Assembly: GCF_900114355.1 (NCBI RefSeq)
Contig: NZ_FOSS01000005.1
Location: forward strand, 124,001 to 188,000
DNA: 64,000 nucleotides
Direction of reading: 5' to 3'
Source: Lysobacter sp. cf310
GTDB taxonomy: Bacteria > Pseudomonadota > Gammaproteobacteria > Xanthomonadales > Xanthomonadaceae
Below are positions 1 to 8,045 of the stretch, piece after piece; the first letter of the stretch is position 1; each line of letters opens with the position of its first letter. Below the pieces are notes generated by a model, which had not been told where the DNA came from, ran no database searches, and was given only the letters and a program-made list of their open reading frames with translations. A program made the translations under genes and the position numbers.

Positions 1-5
1 CGGTT

Positions 6-31
6 ACGTCGGCGCAAGGCCGCGCCGACGT
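6..31. terminator. Terminator-like hairpin at left edge
   Basis: Perfect 10-bp inverted repeat, ACGTCGGCGC and its complement, around a 6-base loop. There is no T-run on the plus side, so it may end a gene lying to the left of the window or be a simple palindrome. Nothing else is visible before the first gene. Confidence 0.35.
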
Positions 32-177
32 TCCCTCCCGGGTTAAAGGAAGCTTAAACACGAACGCGCGGGACTCTCGACGCCAGTCGCGTTTCGTTGA
101 TGATGCAGCTGCATCGACGACCCAATGCGACTACAACGGATGGCGATCCACGCCATACGAACACCGGGAGAATCCGC

Positions 178-645
178 ATGAAACGCATTTTGCTGGCTAC
201 CGCGCTCGCGCTGACCGTCCTGGCCGCCTCGCCGGCGATGGCCGACGGCCGCGGCAAGGGCCATGGTCACGACAAGCATCACGACCGGGACCGCGACGAC
301 CGTCACGATCGGCGCGACCGCGACGACGATCGCGACGACCGCCGCAGCTACGACCGCCGCGACCGCGACCATCGCGGTTACGACCGCTACGACAGCCGCT
401 ACTACTACAGCTACGACGGCCGCAATCATCCACCGGGCCGTCACAACGGCTGGCATAAGGATTACCGCCGCGGTCAGCGCATCGACGTGGTCTACATGCA
501 GCCGCGCTACTACATCGACGACTACCCGCGTTACCACCTGGCACCGCCGCCGCGCGGCCACCGTTGGGTGCGCATGGACGACGGCCGCATGATCCTGATC
601 GCGGTCGCCACCGGCATCATCGCCGACGTGCTGCTGCATCATTGA
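178..645 (+). CDS. RcnB family periplasmic protein
   Basis: A protein of about 155 residues with a signal peptide (MKRILLATALALTVLAASPAMA) followed by a very His/Asp/Arg-rich stretch (HGHDKHHDRDRDD). The C-terminal half has the pattern of the RcnB family: PPGRHNGWHKDYRRGQRI, then a YHLAPPPRGHRWVRMDDG block and a final hydrophobic helix. RcnB proteins are periplasmic and linked to nickel/cobalt homeostasis in E. coli; in xanthomonads the role is mostly unproven. The ATG at 178 is chosen because the signal peptide starts there; an in-frame ATG at 97 would put 27 non-signal residues in front. A strong terminator follows. Confidence 0.85.
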   Translation: MKRILLATALALTVLAASPAMADGRGKGHGHDKHHDRDRDDRHDRRDRDDDRDDRRSYDRRDRDHRGYDRYDSRYYYSYDGRNHPPGRHNGWHKDYRRGQRIDVVYMQPRYYIDDYPRYHLAPPPRGHRWVRMDDGRMILIAVATGIIADVLLHH

Positions 646-680
646 GGCCCGAGCGGCGCTCGCGCCGCCCGTCAGCTCCA

Positions 681-714
681 CGAAGAATCCCGCTACGGCG
701 GGATTCTTCGTTTT
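681..714 (+). terminator. Intrinsic terminator after the RcnB-like gene
   Basis: A 13-bp perfect stem (CGAAGAATCCCGC and its complement) closed by a TACG tetraloop and followed by TTTT. It lies 36 bp after the stop codon of the RcnB-like gene, which is classic Rho-independent architecture. Confidence 0.9.
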
Positions 715-810
715 CGGGTCTGGCCTGGCACGGATGTCGACGCAAAACCGATCGCGGCGTCCTGCCTTATGCTGCGAACACATCCGATCGCCGTCAGGGG
801 AAGGCCGCCG

Positions 811-1692
811 ATGAGAGTCCTGCTCGCCGCCGCACTGCTCGCACTGGTACCCACCGCGCACGCCTGCATCAATGAAGTCGGCACCGACCGCGACGGCCGG
901 CGCTTCGACGCGCTGTGGTATCTGGGCGATGGACTGACCGAGCCGATGCGCGAGCGCTCCGGGCGCAAACACGCCCTGGAGCGCGCGCCCGAGACGATCG
1001 CCGAGGCGCGCAAGCAGCCTAGCTTCCAATCCCTGACCAACCTGGGCGTGCTGCTGATCTATCAGGGGCAGTACCCGTTGGCGATCCGCCATTTCCTCAG
1101 CCTGGAGCGCCGCTACCCGGGCCACCACGAAACCGCCGCCAACCTGGGCACCGCGCTCGAGCTCGCTGGCCAGGACCAGGTCGCGCTGCGCTGGATCAAA
1201 CTGGGCATCCAGCGCAACGTGGACGAACACCTGCGTTCGGAGTGGCTGCACGCACGCATCCTCGAAGCCAAGATCGCCGCGGCGCGGCAACCGGACTACC
1301 TGCAGGGCCGTTCCATCGCCGGGATTCGTTTCGAGGCCAACGCGGCACCCGCGCTGCCCACGGCGATGCCCGCCGGCAACGACGGCAAGCCGGTGAAACC
1401 CTGGCAACTGGAACGCTCGCTGAGCTATCAGCTGCGCGAGCGCGTCCAGTTCGTCCCTGCGCCCGATCCGGTCGTCGCCAACCTGATGCATGACTGGGCG
1501 ACCTTGAACCTGGCCGGCGGCCCGCTGGAGAACGCCGCCGCGCTCTACGACCTGTCCGTGGACTACGGCGCTCCGCGCGACGCGCTGATGCGTGAACGAC
1601 TGGCCTACATCCGCAAGACCATCGCCCGATCCGCGCGCAAGGGTGGAGGCGGCGACTACAGTTGCGACATCTGTGCGCCCCTAGGGCAGTAG
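811..1692 (+). CDS. Exported tetratricopeptide-repeat protein
   Basis: A protein of 293 residues. The start at 811 is chosen because it follows an AGGGGAAGG ribosome-binding site and opens a signal peptide (MRVLLAAALLALVPTAHA); an in-frame ATG at 769 is less likely. After the signal come helical TPR-like units, best seen at SFQSLTNLGVLLIYQGQYPLAIRHF and HETAANLGTALELAGQDQVAL. The tail carries two cysteines (CDIC). It probably acts in the periplasm as a protein-protein interaction module; the partner is unknown. Its last 12 bp overlap the end of the convergent reductase gene. Confidence 0.75.
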   Translation: MRVLLAAALLALVPTAHACINEVGTDRDGRRFDALWYLGDGLTEPMRERSGRKHALERAPETIAEARKQPSFQSLTNLGVLLIYQGQYPLAIRHFLSLERRYPGHHETAANLGTALELAGQDQVALRWIKLGIQRNVDEHLRSEWLHARILEAKIAAARQPDYLQGRSIAGIRFEANAAPALPTAMPAGNDGKPVKPWQLERSLSYQLRERVQFVPAPDPVVANLMHDWATLNLAGGPLENAAALYDLSVDYGAPRDALMRERLAYIRKTIARSARKGGGGDYSCDICAPLGQ

Positions 1693-2295
1693 AGTCGTCG
1701 CGAGCGGCTCATCGGTCCCTGGCCGCAGCGCGTAATCCATACGCACCGCGCCACCCGTCAGCACTGCGACATCCAGCAGGCGCAGCGCGTGACGCCCAGT
1801 CACGTCGCCGAACAGGCGCTTGCCCGGCCCCAACAGGATCGGGTTCACGATCAGCCGCAACTCGTCGACCAGCCCGGCGTTGATCAGGCTGGCGACGAAG
1901 GCCGCACCGCCCACGGCATGCATGTCGCGTCCCGGCAACGACTTCAGCGCGCGGATGGCCGCCAGGTCGCGCACGATGCGGGTCCGCGGCCAGGCCGCAT
2001 GGCGCAGGCTGCGCGACAGCACGACGTGGTCGGTCACCGCGGCGAAACGCGCATAGGCGACCTCCTGCGAGGTCGGCGGCCGACCGGTGAATTCCAGCAC
2101 GCCGGTCGGATCGGCCTGGATCGCGCTCCAATAGCCCTCGTAGCCGGGGTACATGGCGCCGCCGAGCAAGCAGGTGTCGACCTGCTCGCACACGCCGAAG
2201 CGGTCCTCCCAGGAATCCACCCAGTCCAACTCGCCTTGCGGGCCCTCGATGTGACCGTCCAGCGACAGTTGCAAGGCGGCGATGATTTTGCGCAT
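1681..2295 (-). CDS. Dihydrofolate reductase family protein (RibD C-terminal domain)
   Basis: A protein of 204 residues opening MRKIIAALQLSLDGHIEGP, the usual start of the DHFR-like/RibD C-terminal fold (NADPH-dependent reductase). Other family blocks are the VDTCLLGGAMYPGYEGYW segment and a central HAVGGAAFVASLINAGLVDELRL block with the conserved glycines and the DELRL strand. Such stand-alone proteins are common and their substrates are usually unknown. The start at 2295 was chosen over upstream in-frame starts because family homology begins there. Convergent overlap with the TPR gene: both stop codons lie within a shared 12 bp. Confidence 0.8.
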   Translation of the reverse strand: MRKIIAALQLSLDGHIEGPQGELDWVDSWEDRFGVCEQVDTCLLGGAMYPGYEGYWSAIQADPTGVLEFTGRPPTSQEVAYARFAAVTDHVVLSRSLRHAAWPRTRIVRDLAAIRALKSLPGRDMHAVGGAAFVASLINAGLVDELRLIVNPILLGPGKRLFGDVTGRHALRLLDVAVLTGGAVRMDYALRPGTDEPLATTLLP

Positions 2296-2490
2296 GGCTC
2301 GGCTCCGTTGGGGTGTATGAGAGCGACGAAGCGGGAGGGCCGGAATCGACATGACCGTGCCGCGGACCCGCAACGGTTTGCCGCAACGCGATCGGAGACC
2401 ATGGCCGGCTGCCGTATGCTGGCGCGAAAAAGCCAAGCCACCAGACTTACCGGGAATCATCATGAGTCGCTCAACCGCCCGCGCACCCGG

Positions 2491-4017
2491 ATGCGCACCA
2501 TGATCGGCCTATGGTTGGACCGTTGGTTCGGCAAACGCACGTCGGCCCCGCTCCCAGCGCCGGAGGCGCTTTTCACGCCCACGCAGGAACGCATGGCCCA
2601 GGCATTGGCGCACTCCGGCGGCAGGCGGGTACCGCCCCACCGGGCTGCCGAGCGCCTGCAAAACCTGCCCTCCCATCGCTATTTGATACTGGACCAGTCG
2701 GTTCGCACGCATCTGTCCGAGTACGAGCGTCTCTCGGCGCAAGCGACGCCGGAGTTTCGCGAGTTCGCCGCGCAATTGTTCATTCAGGGCTGCGATCGCG
2801 ACGGCCGCCTGCGCCAACGCGCCCTGCAAACCATGCGTAAACACCCCGGCCGCCTGGCCACGGCGCTGGCGCTGATCCGTTGCGACGACTGGGTACCGCA
2901 AGTGCGCGATGAGGCCATGGCGCTGTTGACGGACATCGTCGATCGCGAAGGCTCGGAGCCCCTGTTCGAGCTGGGCGGACTGCTCTTGTCCCTGCGAGGC
3001 CGCCAGCGCATACAGGCGCGGGCCTGGCCCGAACTGATCGAGCCAGCCCTGCGGCGAACCGCCTCCGCCACGCGTTGGCGCGTGATCTCCAGCGGCGACG
3101 CCCGTGCGCGGGCGCTGGCCTACGCCTATACCCTGGACGCGGAGCCCGACCGCGCGCACGAACTCGGCCTGTATGCCATCACCGACATCGATCCCGCTAA
3201 CGCGCGTTGGGCATTGGATGCCGTGGCGCCGCGGCTACCCGCCCTCCTGCATCACGGCTTGGCCAGGGCAGGACTGCTGCATCCGCAAGCCCGGATCCGC
3301 GCCCAGGCGGTTCGCATGCTGCACGCCGAACAGGCCGACACCCGCGCGCTGCTGGAGCAACGCATACTCGATTCGGCGGCGGCGCCGCGCGGCGCCGCAA
3401 CCTACCTGCTGCGCAACCGCCACGGCGTGGACCCGCTGCCGTTGTGGCGCGCGGCCCTGGAAAACGGGTCGGCCGCGCAGGCCCGAGCGGCGCTGCAGGC
3501 CTTGGCCGACCACGGCCAGCCCGAAGACGCCGCCCGACTACTCCCCTGGTTGCAGCATCGCGCGGGCGCCGTGCGTGCCGTCGCGTTGCGAGCCTTGGTA
3601 CGCACCGGGACGCCTGAGGCGCTGGACCGGCTACCCGCCGCCCTGCGCGATCACTCGGCCAAGGTACGACGACAAGCTCTGGCGCTCTACCAGCGCTTGC
3701 CCGGCGCGTTGAATGCGGAAACGCTGAATACCGCGCTTCATACCGCATCAGACGAAGCTACTCGCGCGACACTCGCGCAAGCCACGCGCCTCCTCGACCG
3801 CTGGCAAGCACTGTCTGCGCTGTTGCAGTCGTGGAAGCGGTCGCCGGAGTCGCTTGCGCTCAGGCATGAGGTCGCCAACTGGGTCGCTGCGCGCTCCGGC
3901 AATGCAACCCATCTGCCCGCGACGCTGCGCTCCGAGCTGGAGACGCTACTGGACGAAATTTACGGACTGGAGATCGGCCAACGCGCGACGATCGTGCACG
4001 CCATGAAGTACGCCTAG
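2491..4017 (+). CDS. HEAT-repeat protein, cytosolic
   Basis: About 508 residues with no signal peptide. From about residue 90 the sequence is a run of paired amphipathic helices typical of HEAT/armadillo repeats, for example LRQRALQTMRKHPGRLATAL, VPQVRDEAMALLTDIVDREG, HPQARIRAQAVRMLH and GAVRAVALRALVRTG. Such solenoids are scaffolds for protein or nucleic-acid binding. The open frame extends upstream to 1789, but that part is only a mirror of the reductase gene, so the start is taken at 2491 (or the ATG at 2500). No operon partner is visible. A second, unrelated HEAT-type gene lies at 8046-9890. Confidence 0.7.
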   Translation: MRTMIGLWLDRWFGKRTSAPLPAPEALFTPTQERMAQALAHSGGRRVPPHRAAERLQNLPSHRYLILDQSVRTHLSEYERLSAQATPEFREFAAQLFIQGCDRDGRLRQRALQTMRKHPGRLATALALIRCDDWVPQVRDEAMALLTDIVDREGSEPLFELGGLLLSLRGRQRIQARAWPELIEPALRRTASATRWRVISSGDARARALAYAYTLDAEPDRAHELGLYAITDIDPANARWALDAVAPRLPALLHHGLARAGLLHPQARIRAQAVRMLHAEQADTRALLEQRILDSAAAPRGAATYLLRNRHGVDPLPLWRAALENGSAAQARAALQALADHGQPEDAARLLPWLQHRAGAVRAVALRALVRTGTPEALDRLPAALRDHSAKVRRQALALYQRLPGALNAETLNTALHTASDEATRATLAQATRLLDRWQALSALLQSWKRSPESLALRHEVANWVAARSGNATHLPATLRSELETLLDEIYGLEIGQRATIVHAMKYA

Positions 4018-4059
4018 CCGCGGACGCGCCTTCCGGGACGCTCTCCCGTGCCGACATTC

Positions 4060-4087
4060 TGTAGGAGCGCCGCAAGTCGCGACCGCG
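4060..4087 (+). repeat. Single REP-like palindrome
   Basis: A diverged copy of the intergenic palindrome that is abundant in this window (GTAGGAGCGCCGCAAGTCGC). It lies between the convergent HEAT and N-acetyltransferase genes, where its stem could also act as a transcription stop. Confidence 0.7.
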
Positions 4088-4116
4088 ACACCTCGCCTGC
4101 GACGCGCCACCCAAAG

Positions 4117-4950
4117 TCAGGAGGCCTCCCGCTCCACCAACCGCCTCACGATCGCCGCGCGCAAGGTCGTATCGTCCGCGATACGGATTCCCAACTCATC
4201 CCGCAGCACCGCCATCACCTCATCGGCATCCGCGAGTTCGCGCCGCTGGCTCGGCTGGCCCAGGCGATGGACGGCGTAGCTGCCGTCGCTCAGGGTCTTG
4301 CGGATGCCGCCGCCGGTGCGCGCGGCGAACATGCGCCCTCTGAACGGCGACTCCGGATGCGTGGATACGTACCAATTGCCCACCACATAGTCGGCCTCCT
4401 GCGCGGGCGTCAGATCGAAGACGTACATCGGACGCCACTCCTCGCCCACCTTCGCGCGCAGCGCGTAGCCGCCGTCGATCCGCACCAGGCGATAGTCCTC
4501 GTGCGGGGTCGACTGCGGCGCCTGCGTATCCAGGCGCAACGGCGCCGTCGGCACCATGCCGCCGAAGCCCACGTCGGCCAGGTACTCCAGGCCGTCCAGC
4601 GTCGCCAGCACGAACATATGCGTGCGCGCTGTCGGAGCGTCCTCCGGCCCGCCCATCACCACCCGTGCGGTCAGGCCGCGTGCCGTGAAACCCAGGTCTT
4701 GCAACAGGGCCAGGAACAGGCGATTGAGTTCGTAGCAGTAGCCGCCGCGGCCCTCATGCAGGACCTTGCGCTGCAGGGACGCCAGATCGATCGGCACCGG
4801 CTCGCCCAGGAACGTCGCCAGCGTCTCGAACGCGAACGTGGCGGTGTGACGACGCTGCAATTCGCGCAGCGTCTCCAGCGTGGGGGCTGGCGGAGCGTCG
4901 TAGCCGAGGCGTTGCAGGTAAAGACCTAGATGTTGCAATGCTTGCGACAT
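4117..4950 (-). CDS. Arylamine N-acetyltransferase
   Basis: A protein of 277 residues, the normal length for bacterial NAT. The full catalytic triad is visible: Cys72 in GRGGYCYELN, His111 in TARTHMFVLA and Asp126 in YLADVGFGG. The N-terminal YLQRLGYDAPPAPTLETLRELQRRH helix bundle is also typical. It transfers the acetyl group of acetyl-CoA to arylamines or hydrazines in the cytosol; its natural role in bacteria is usually unclear. It is transcribed alone, convergent with the HEAT gene. Confidence 0.93.
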   Translation of the reverse strand: MSQALQHLGLYLQRLGYDAPPAPTLETLRELQRRHTATFAFETLATFLGEPVPIDLASLQRKVLHEGRGGYCYELNRLFLALLQDLGFTARGLTARVVMGGPEDAPTARTHMFVLATLDGLEYLADVGFGGMVPTAPLRLDTQAPQSTPHEDYRLVRIDGGYALRAKVGEEWRPMYVFDLTPAQEADYVVGNWYVSTHPESPFRGRMFAARTGGGIRKTLSDGSYAVHRLGQPSQRRELADADEVMAVLRDELGIRIADDTTLRAAIVRRLVEREAS

Positions 4951-5047
4951 GGGCAGGGCCTGATTCTCGTCAGGCGATCACCCTACGACCTCAACCCTGC
5001 TTGAGGTCAAGTGCACGAATCCGCAATCGGCGCGCCGCGTTCGAGCG

Positions 5048-5560
5048 TCAGTCCGCGCCCGCCATGTCGATCAACTTGGCGACGGTATTCATATTGCGCG
5101 CCGTGCCTGCGCGCGCGGCCGGGATCACCAGCTTGGAATCGGCCATGCCGTCGCCGTAGTGCACATAGATCTCGCGCTCGCCCAAGGCGATTTGCTCGTC
5201 GCGACGGTGCCGCACCGCGTCCAGCGCGTCGGCCGGTGGCGGATCATCGAGGAAGATCGCCACCACCCGGTTGGGTGCCGCATGCGCGTACGGATTGCCG
5301 GCCAGCACCCGCGCCAGGTCCGCGCCGGTACGCACCACCACCCCGACCGGCTTGCCCGCATACTCGGCCAGCCGCGCCTCCAAGGCCTGCTTGGCCTGGG
5401 CCGCTCCCTTGGCAGTGCGGAACACCACATTGCCGCTGGCGATATAGGTGCGCACGTCTTGAAATCCGGCCGCGGCGCACATCTCGCGCAACTCGGCCAT
5501 GGGCAGTTTTCCGGTGCCGCCGACGTTCACGGCGCGGAGCAGGGCGATGTAGGTAGGCAT
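5048..5560 (-). CDS. DUF1697 domain protein
   Basis: A protein of 170 residues that matches DUF1697 end to end: MPTYIALLRAVNVGGTGKLPM, then LREMCAAAGFQDVRTYIASGNVVF, and a C-terminal VRHRRDEQIALGEREIYVHY block. The fold is ferredoxin-like and the biochemical role is unknown. It is an ordinary chromosomal gene in many proteobacteria, with no clear operon partner here. Confidence 0.88.
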   Translation of the reverse strand: MPTYIALLRAVNVGGTGKLPMAELREMCAAAGFQDVRTYIASGNVVFRTAKGAAQAKQALEARLAEYAGKPVGVVVRTGADLARVLAGNPYAHAAPNRVVAIFLDDPPPADALDAVRHRRDEQIALGEREIYVHYGDGMADSKLVIPAARAGTARNMNTVAKLIDMAGAD

Positions 5561-5619
5561 GCGCGAAGCTTACGGGAACGACCGCCCGCGGGAAGCCCGA
5601 CGCGCCGCCCGACCGAACC

Positions 5620-5940
5620 TCAGTCGCCGCCGCCTCCGTCGCCACCGCCGCAGGCATCGCCGCCGCCGAAGCAATTGTCCGAGTAGGTGCCCGCCATCGT
5701 CGCCCCGCCATCCGCGGCATGCAGGTCCGCCTGGTGCGACGACATCGAATCGCGCACTGCGCGCGCTTCGGTCGATACGAAGGCCAGGCTGATCACCGCA
5801 CCGATCAGGGGCAGCAGCCAAATCAACGCAACCTGGACCAGCCGCTGCCCGCCCGACAGCGTCCCGCTGCGCATCGCAGCCGCGGTGGCGATCAGATTGA
5901 TCAGCACCAGAACACCGAGTACCGCCGTCTGCCAATCCAT
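5620..5940 (-). CDS. Small membrane protein with Gly/Cys-rich tail
   Basis: A protein of 106 residues with two hydrophobic helices (TAVLGVLVLINLIATAAAM and LVQVALIWLLPLIGAVISLAF), a short polar linker, and a C-terminal tail rich in Gly, Asp and Cys (NCFGGGDACGGGDGGGG). I do not recognise the family. The helix-loop-helix arrangement predicts an inner-membrane protein; the tail could bind metal, but this is inference. Confidence 0.6.
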   Translation of the reverse strand: MDWQTAVLGVLVLINLIATAAAMRSGTLSGGQRLVQVALIWLLPLIGAVISLAFVSTEARAVRDSMSSHQADLHAADGGATMAGTYSDNCFGGGDACGGGDGGGGD

Positions 5941-6142
5941 CGCACACGCTCCGGATAGTCGCTAGTGTGTGCGCAGTCTTCCGGGCTTTCGAACGAGCGT
6001 CAACGCATTGCGCGTGAATTTGGCGATCACCACTGAAATTCACGAGCGCCAGACGTGGAACGATCTCTGCGCGACGCTAGCGCGGATGTTTGGGGCCATC
6101 GTCTATTGGCGCAAAATCTGTGTACAGGCCGCCTCCCAGCGA

Positions 6143-7102
6143 TCAGGCCCTACGCCGCCCCACAGTCCGCTTGGCAGAGGCCTTGGATGCAGCCGCGTCT
6201 AGCGCATCGCGCAAGGCCGGCGCCTGCGCCTGCAAGTACGCCCACAGCCGCTGCGCAACCGGTCCCTGCGGACGATCGCGCCGTCGCGCCGCCACCAACT
6301 CCTCGACCCGGCCCGGGAAATGCCGGCCGGCGATCGACAGCAGGCGGCCGTCGCGCAGTTCCTCTTCGATCAGGAAGCGCGGCATATGCCCCCAGCCCAG
6401 GTTCTGCAAGATGATCTCCTTCTTCATCAACTGATCGCCGACCGTGCACTGCGGCGCACCCTCGATCACGAAGTAATCGCGCGAGGGCGAATGATGCGCG
6501 GTATCGCGCATCACGCACTGGGTGTACTCGCGCATGCGCTCGGGCGTGAGCGCAGGCGTGGGCGGCGCGGGCAGCAGCCCGGCGCCGACCACCGGCACCA
6601 TCGGCACCTTGCCCAGATCCAACCATTCCAGGCGCGGGTCGCTCTTGTCGACGCGGTGCAGGATCAGATCGGCCGCGCCATCGAACAAGCGTTCCCAAGG
6701 GCCGGTGACCGCCTCGAAATGCAGGTGCAGGCGCGTGGCCGGGCACTGCGCGAAGAAACGTCCCAGCAGCCCCAGGGCCTGCGGCCGCGGGCACAGGTCG
6801 CCGATCACCATGTGCAGCTCGCTCTCCTCGCCCATGGCCAACTGCGCCGCGTGCGTGCGCAGACCGTCGAGCTCGCGCAGCAGCGTCTGTGCGCGCCGAT
6901 GGAAGGACAGCCCGGCCTCGGTCGGGCGCACGCGATAACCGCTGCGGTCCAGCAGGCTCAGGCTCAACTGGCGCTCCAGCTTGGCGACCGCCGCGAACAC
7001 GGCCGGATGCGAGCGATGCAGCGCTGCAGCCGCGGCCTGGAAACCGCCCGCGCGGACCACCGCGTCGAAGCATTGCAGGTCGTGCAGGGTGAATTCGGCC
7101 AT
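6143..7102 (-). CDS. LysR-family transcriptional regulator
   Basis: A protein of 319 residues. The N-terminal winged helix-turn-helix is clear (LQCFDAVVRAGGFQAAAAALHRSHPAVFAAVAKLERQLSLSLLDRSG), followed by the linker helix and a periplasmic-binding-like effector domain. It is divergent from the lactonase-like gene at 7249, and the 146-bp gap carries a perfect palindrome with the geometry of a LysR box 11 bp from its start. This makes autoregulation and control of the neighbour likely. The effector molecule is unknown. Confidence 0.92.
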   Translation of the reverse strand: MAEFTLHDLQCFDAVVRAGGFQAAAAALHRSHPAVFAAVAKLERQLSLSLLDRSGYRVRPTEAGLSFHRRAQTLLRELDGLRTHAAQLAMGEESELHMVIGDLCPRPQALGLLGRFFAQCPATRLHLHFEAVTGPWERLFDGAADLILHRVDKSDPRLEWLDLGKVPMVPVVGAGLLPAPPTPALTPERMREYTQCVMRDTAHHSPSRDYFVIEGAPQCTVGDQLMKKEIILQNLGWGHMPRFLIEEELRDGRLLSIAGRHFPGRVEELVAARRRDRPQGPVAQRLWAYLQAQAPALRDALDAAASKASAKRTVGRRRA

Positions 7103-7113
7103 GTCCGATTTTC

Positions 7114-7139
7114 TTACAAAGACTCTGCATACTTTGTAA
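7114..7139. promoter_or_regulatory. Probable LysR-box operator
   Basis: Perfect 8-bp inverted repeat TTACAAAG / CTTTGTAA with a 10-base spacer. It sits in the gap between the divergent LysR gene and the PcaD-like gene. It fits the T-N11-A dyad of LysR-type regulators and is AT-rich against a GC-rich background. Confidence 0.65.
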
Positions 7140-7248
7140 TATCAAGATGAAGCCCACGCAACTAGCCTGCTCTCCATGGCCAGCGCCGCCCCAACGCAAA
7201 CCGTCAGGTTCGCAGCCGCGCCCCCACCGCCACCCGGAGAGCAAGACC

Positions 7249-8043
7249 ATGAGCCACACCGAATACCTCGACGCCGGCGACGGCGCCCGCATCGCTTATC
7301 GCTTCGATGGCGACCCCACCCTGCCCGTGCTGGTGCTGTCGAACTCCATCGGCACAACCCTGCACATGTGGGACGCCGAAGTGCCTGCGTTATCCCAGCG
7401 CTTCCGCATGCTGCGCTACGACCTGCGCGGCCACGGCGGTTCCGGTGTTCCGGTCGGCGCCTACTCGCTGGACCGCCTGGGCCGCGACGTGCTGGAGCTG
7501 ATGGATGCGCTGGCAATCGAACGCGCGCATTTCCTCGGCTTGTCGCTGGGTGGCTACGTCGGCCAATGGCTGGGCGTGCACGCACCGGAGCGCATCGACC
7601 GGCTGATTCTGGCCAACACTTCGTCCTACCTGGGACCGGCCCCGCAATGGGACCAGCGCATCGCCGCCGTGCTGGAGGCACCGGACATGCGCGACACCGC
7701 TGAGATCTTCCTGGCCAACTGGTTCCCGCGCCACCTGCTCGACGCGAACGATCCCGTCGTCGACCGGTTCCGCACCATGCTGTTGAACACCGATCGCCAA
7801 GGCCTGGCCGGCGCCTACGCCGCCGTGCGCGACGCCGACCTGCGCCGCCCGATCGCGGTGATCCCCAACCCCACCCTGGTGATCGCGGGCCAGTACGACC
7901 CTGTCACCGCGGCCAGCCACGGCGAACTGATCGCCGCGACGGTGCCGGATGCGAAGCTGCTGACACTGCCGGCCGTGCATCTGTCAAATGTGGAGTTTCA
8001 CGACGAGTTCGTGGCGGCGGTGCTGGCGTTTCTGGCGCGCTAG
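7249..8043 (+). CDS. Alpha/beta hydrolase, 3-oxoadipate enol-lactonase-like
   Basis: A protein of 264 residues, the normal PcaD length. The oxyanion region SNSIGTTLHMWD is the form typical of PcaD, and the triad is Ser99 (GLSLGG), Asp217 (AGQYDPVT) and His244 (PAVHLSNVE). PcaD hydrolyses 3-oxoadipate enol-lactone in the protocatechuate branch of aromatic degradation. No other pca genes are visible, so the true substrate is unproven. The start at 7249 follows a GGAGA box; an upstream ATG at 7147 has no such site. Divergent from, and probably controlled by, the LysR gene. Confidence 0.8.
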   Translation: MSHTEYLDAGDGARIAYRFDGDPTLPVLVLSNSIGTTLHMWDAEVPALSQRFRMLRYDLRGHGGSGVPVGAYSLDRLGRDVLELMDALAIERAHFLGLSLGGYVGQWLGVHAPERIDRLILANTSSYLGPAPQWDQRIAAVLEAPDMRDTAEIFLANWFPRHLLDANDPVVDRFRTMLLNTDRQGLAGAYAAVRDADLRRPIAVIPNPTLVIAGQYDPVTAASHGELIAATVPDAKLLTLPAVHLSNVEFHDEFVAAVLAFLAR

Positions 8044-8045
8044 GT

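Noticed and set aside
6-31. Left-edge hairpin as an origin or attachment site
   Set aside because: A single perfect palindrome without repeats, integrase or replication gene nearby; a terminator-like role is simpler.
197-544. Arg/Gly-rich minus-strand open frame within the RcnB-like gene
   Set aside because: Low-complexity mirror of the Asp/Arg/His-rich coding strand, with no supporting signals.
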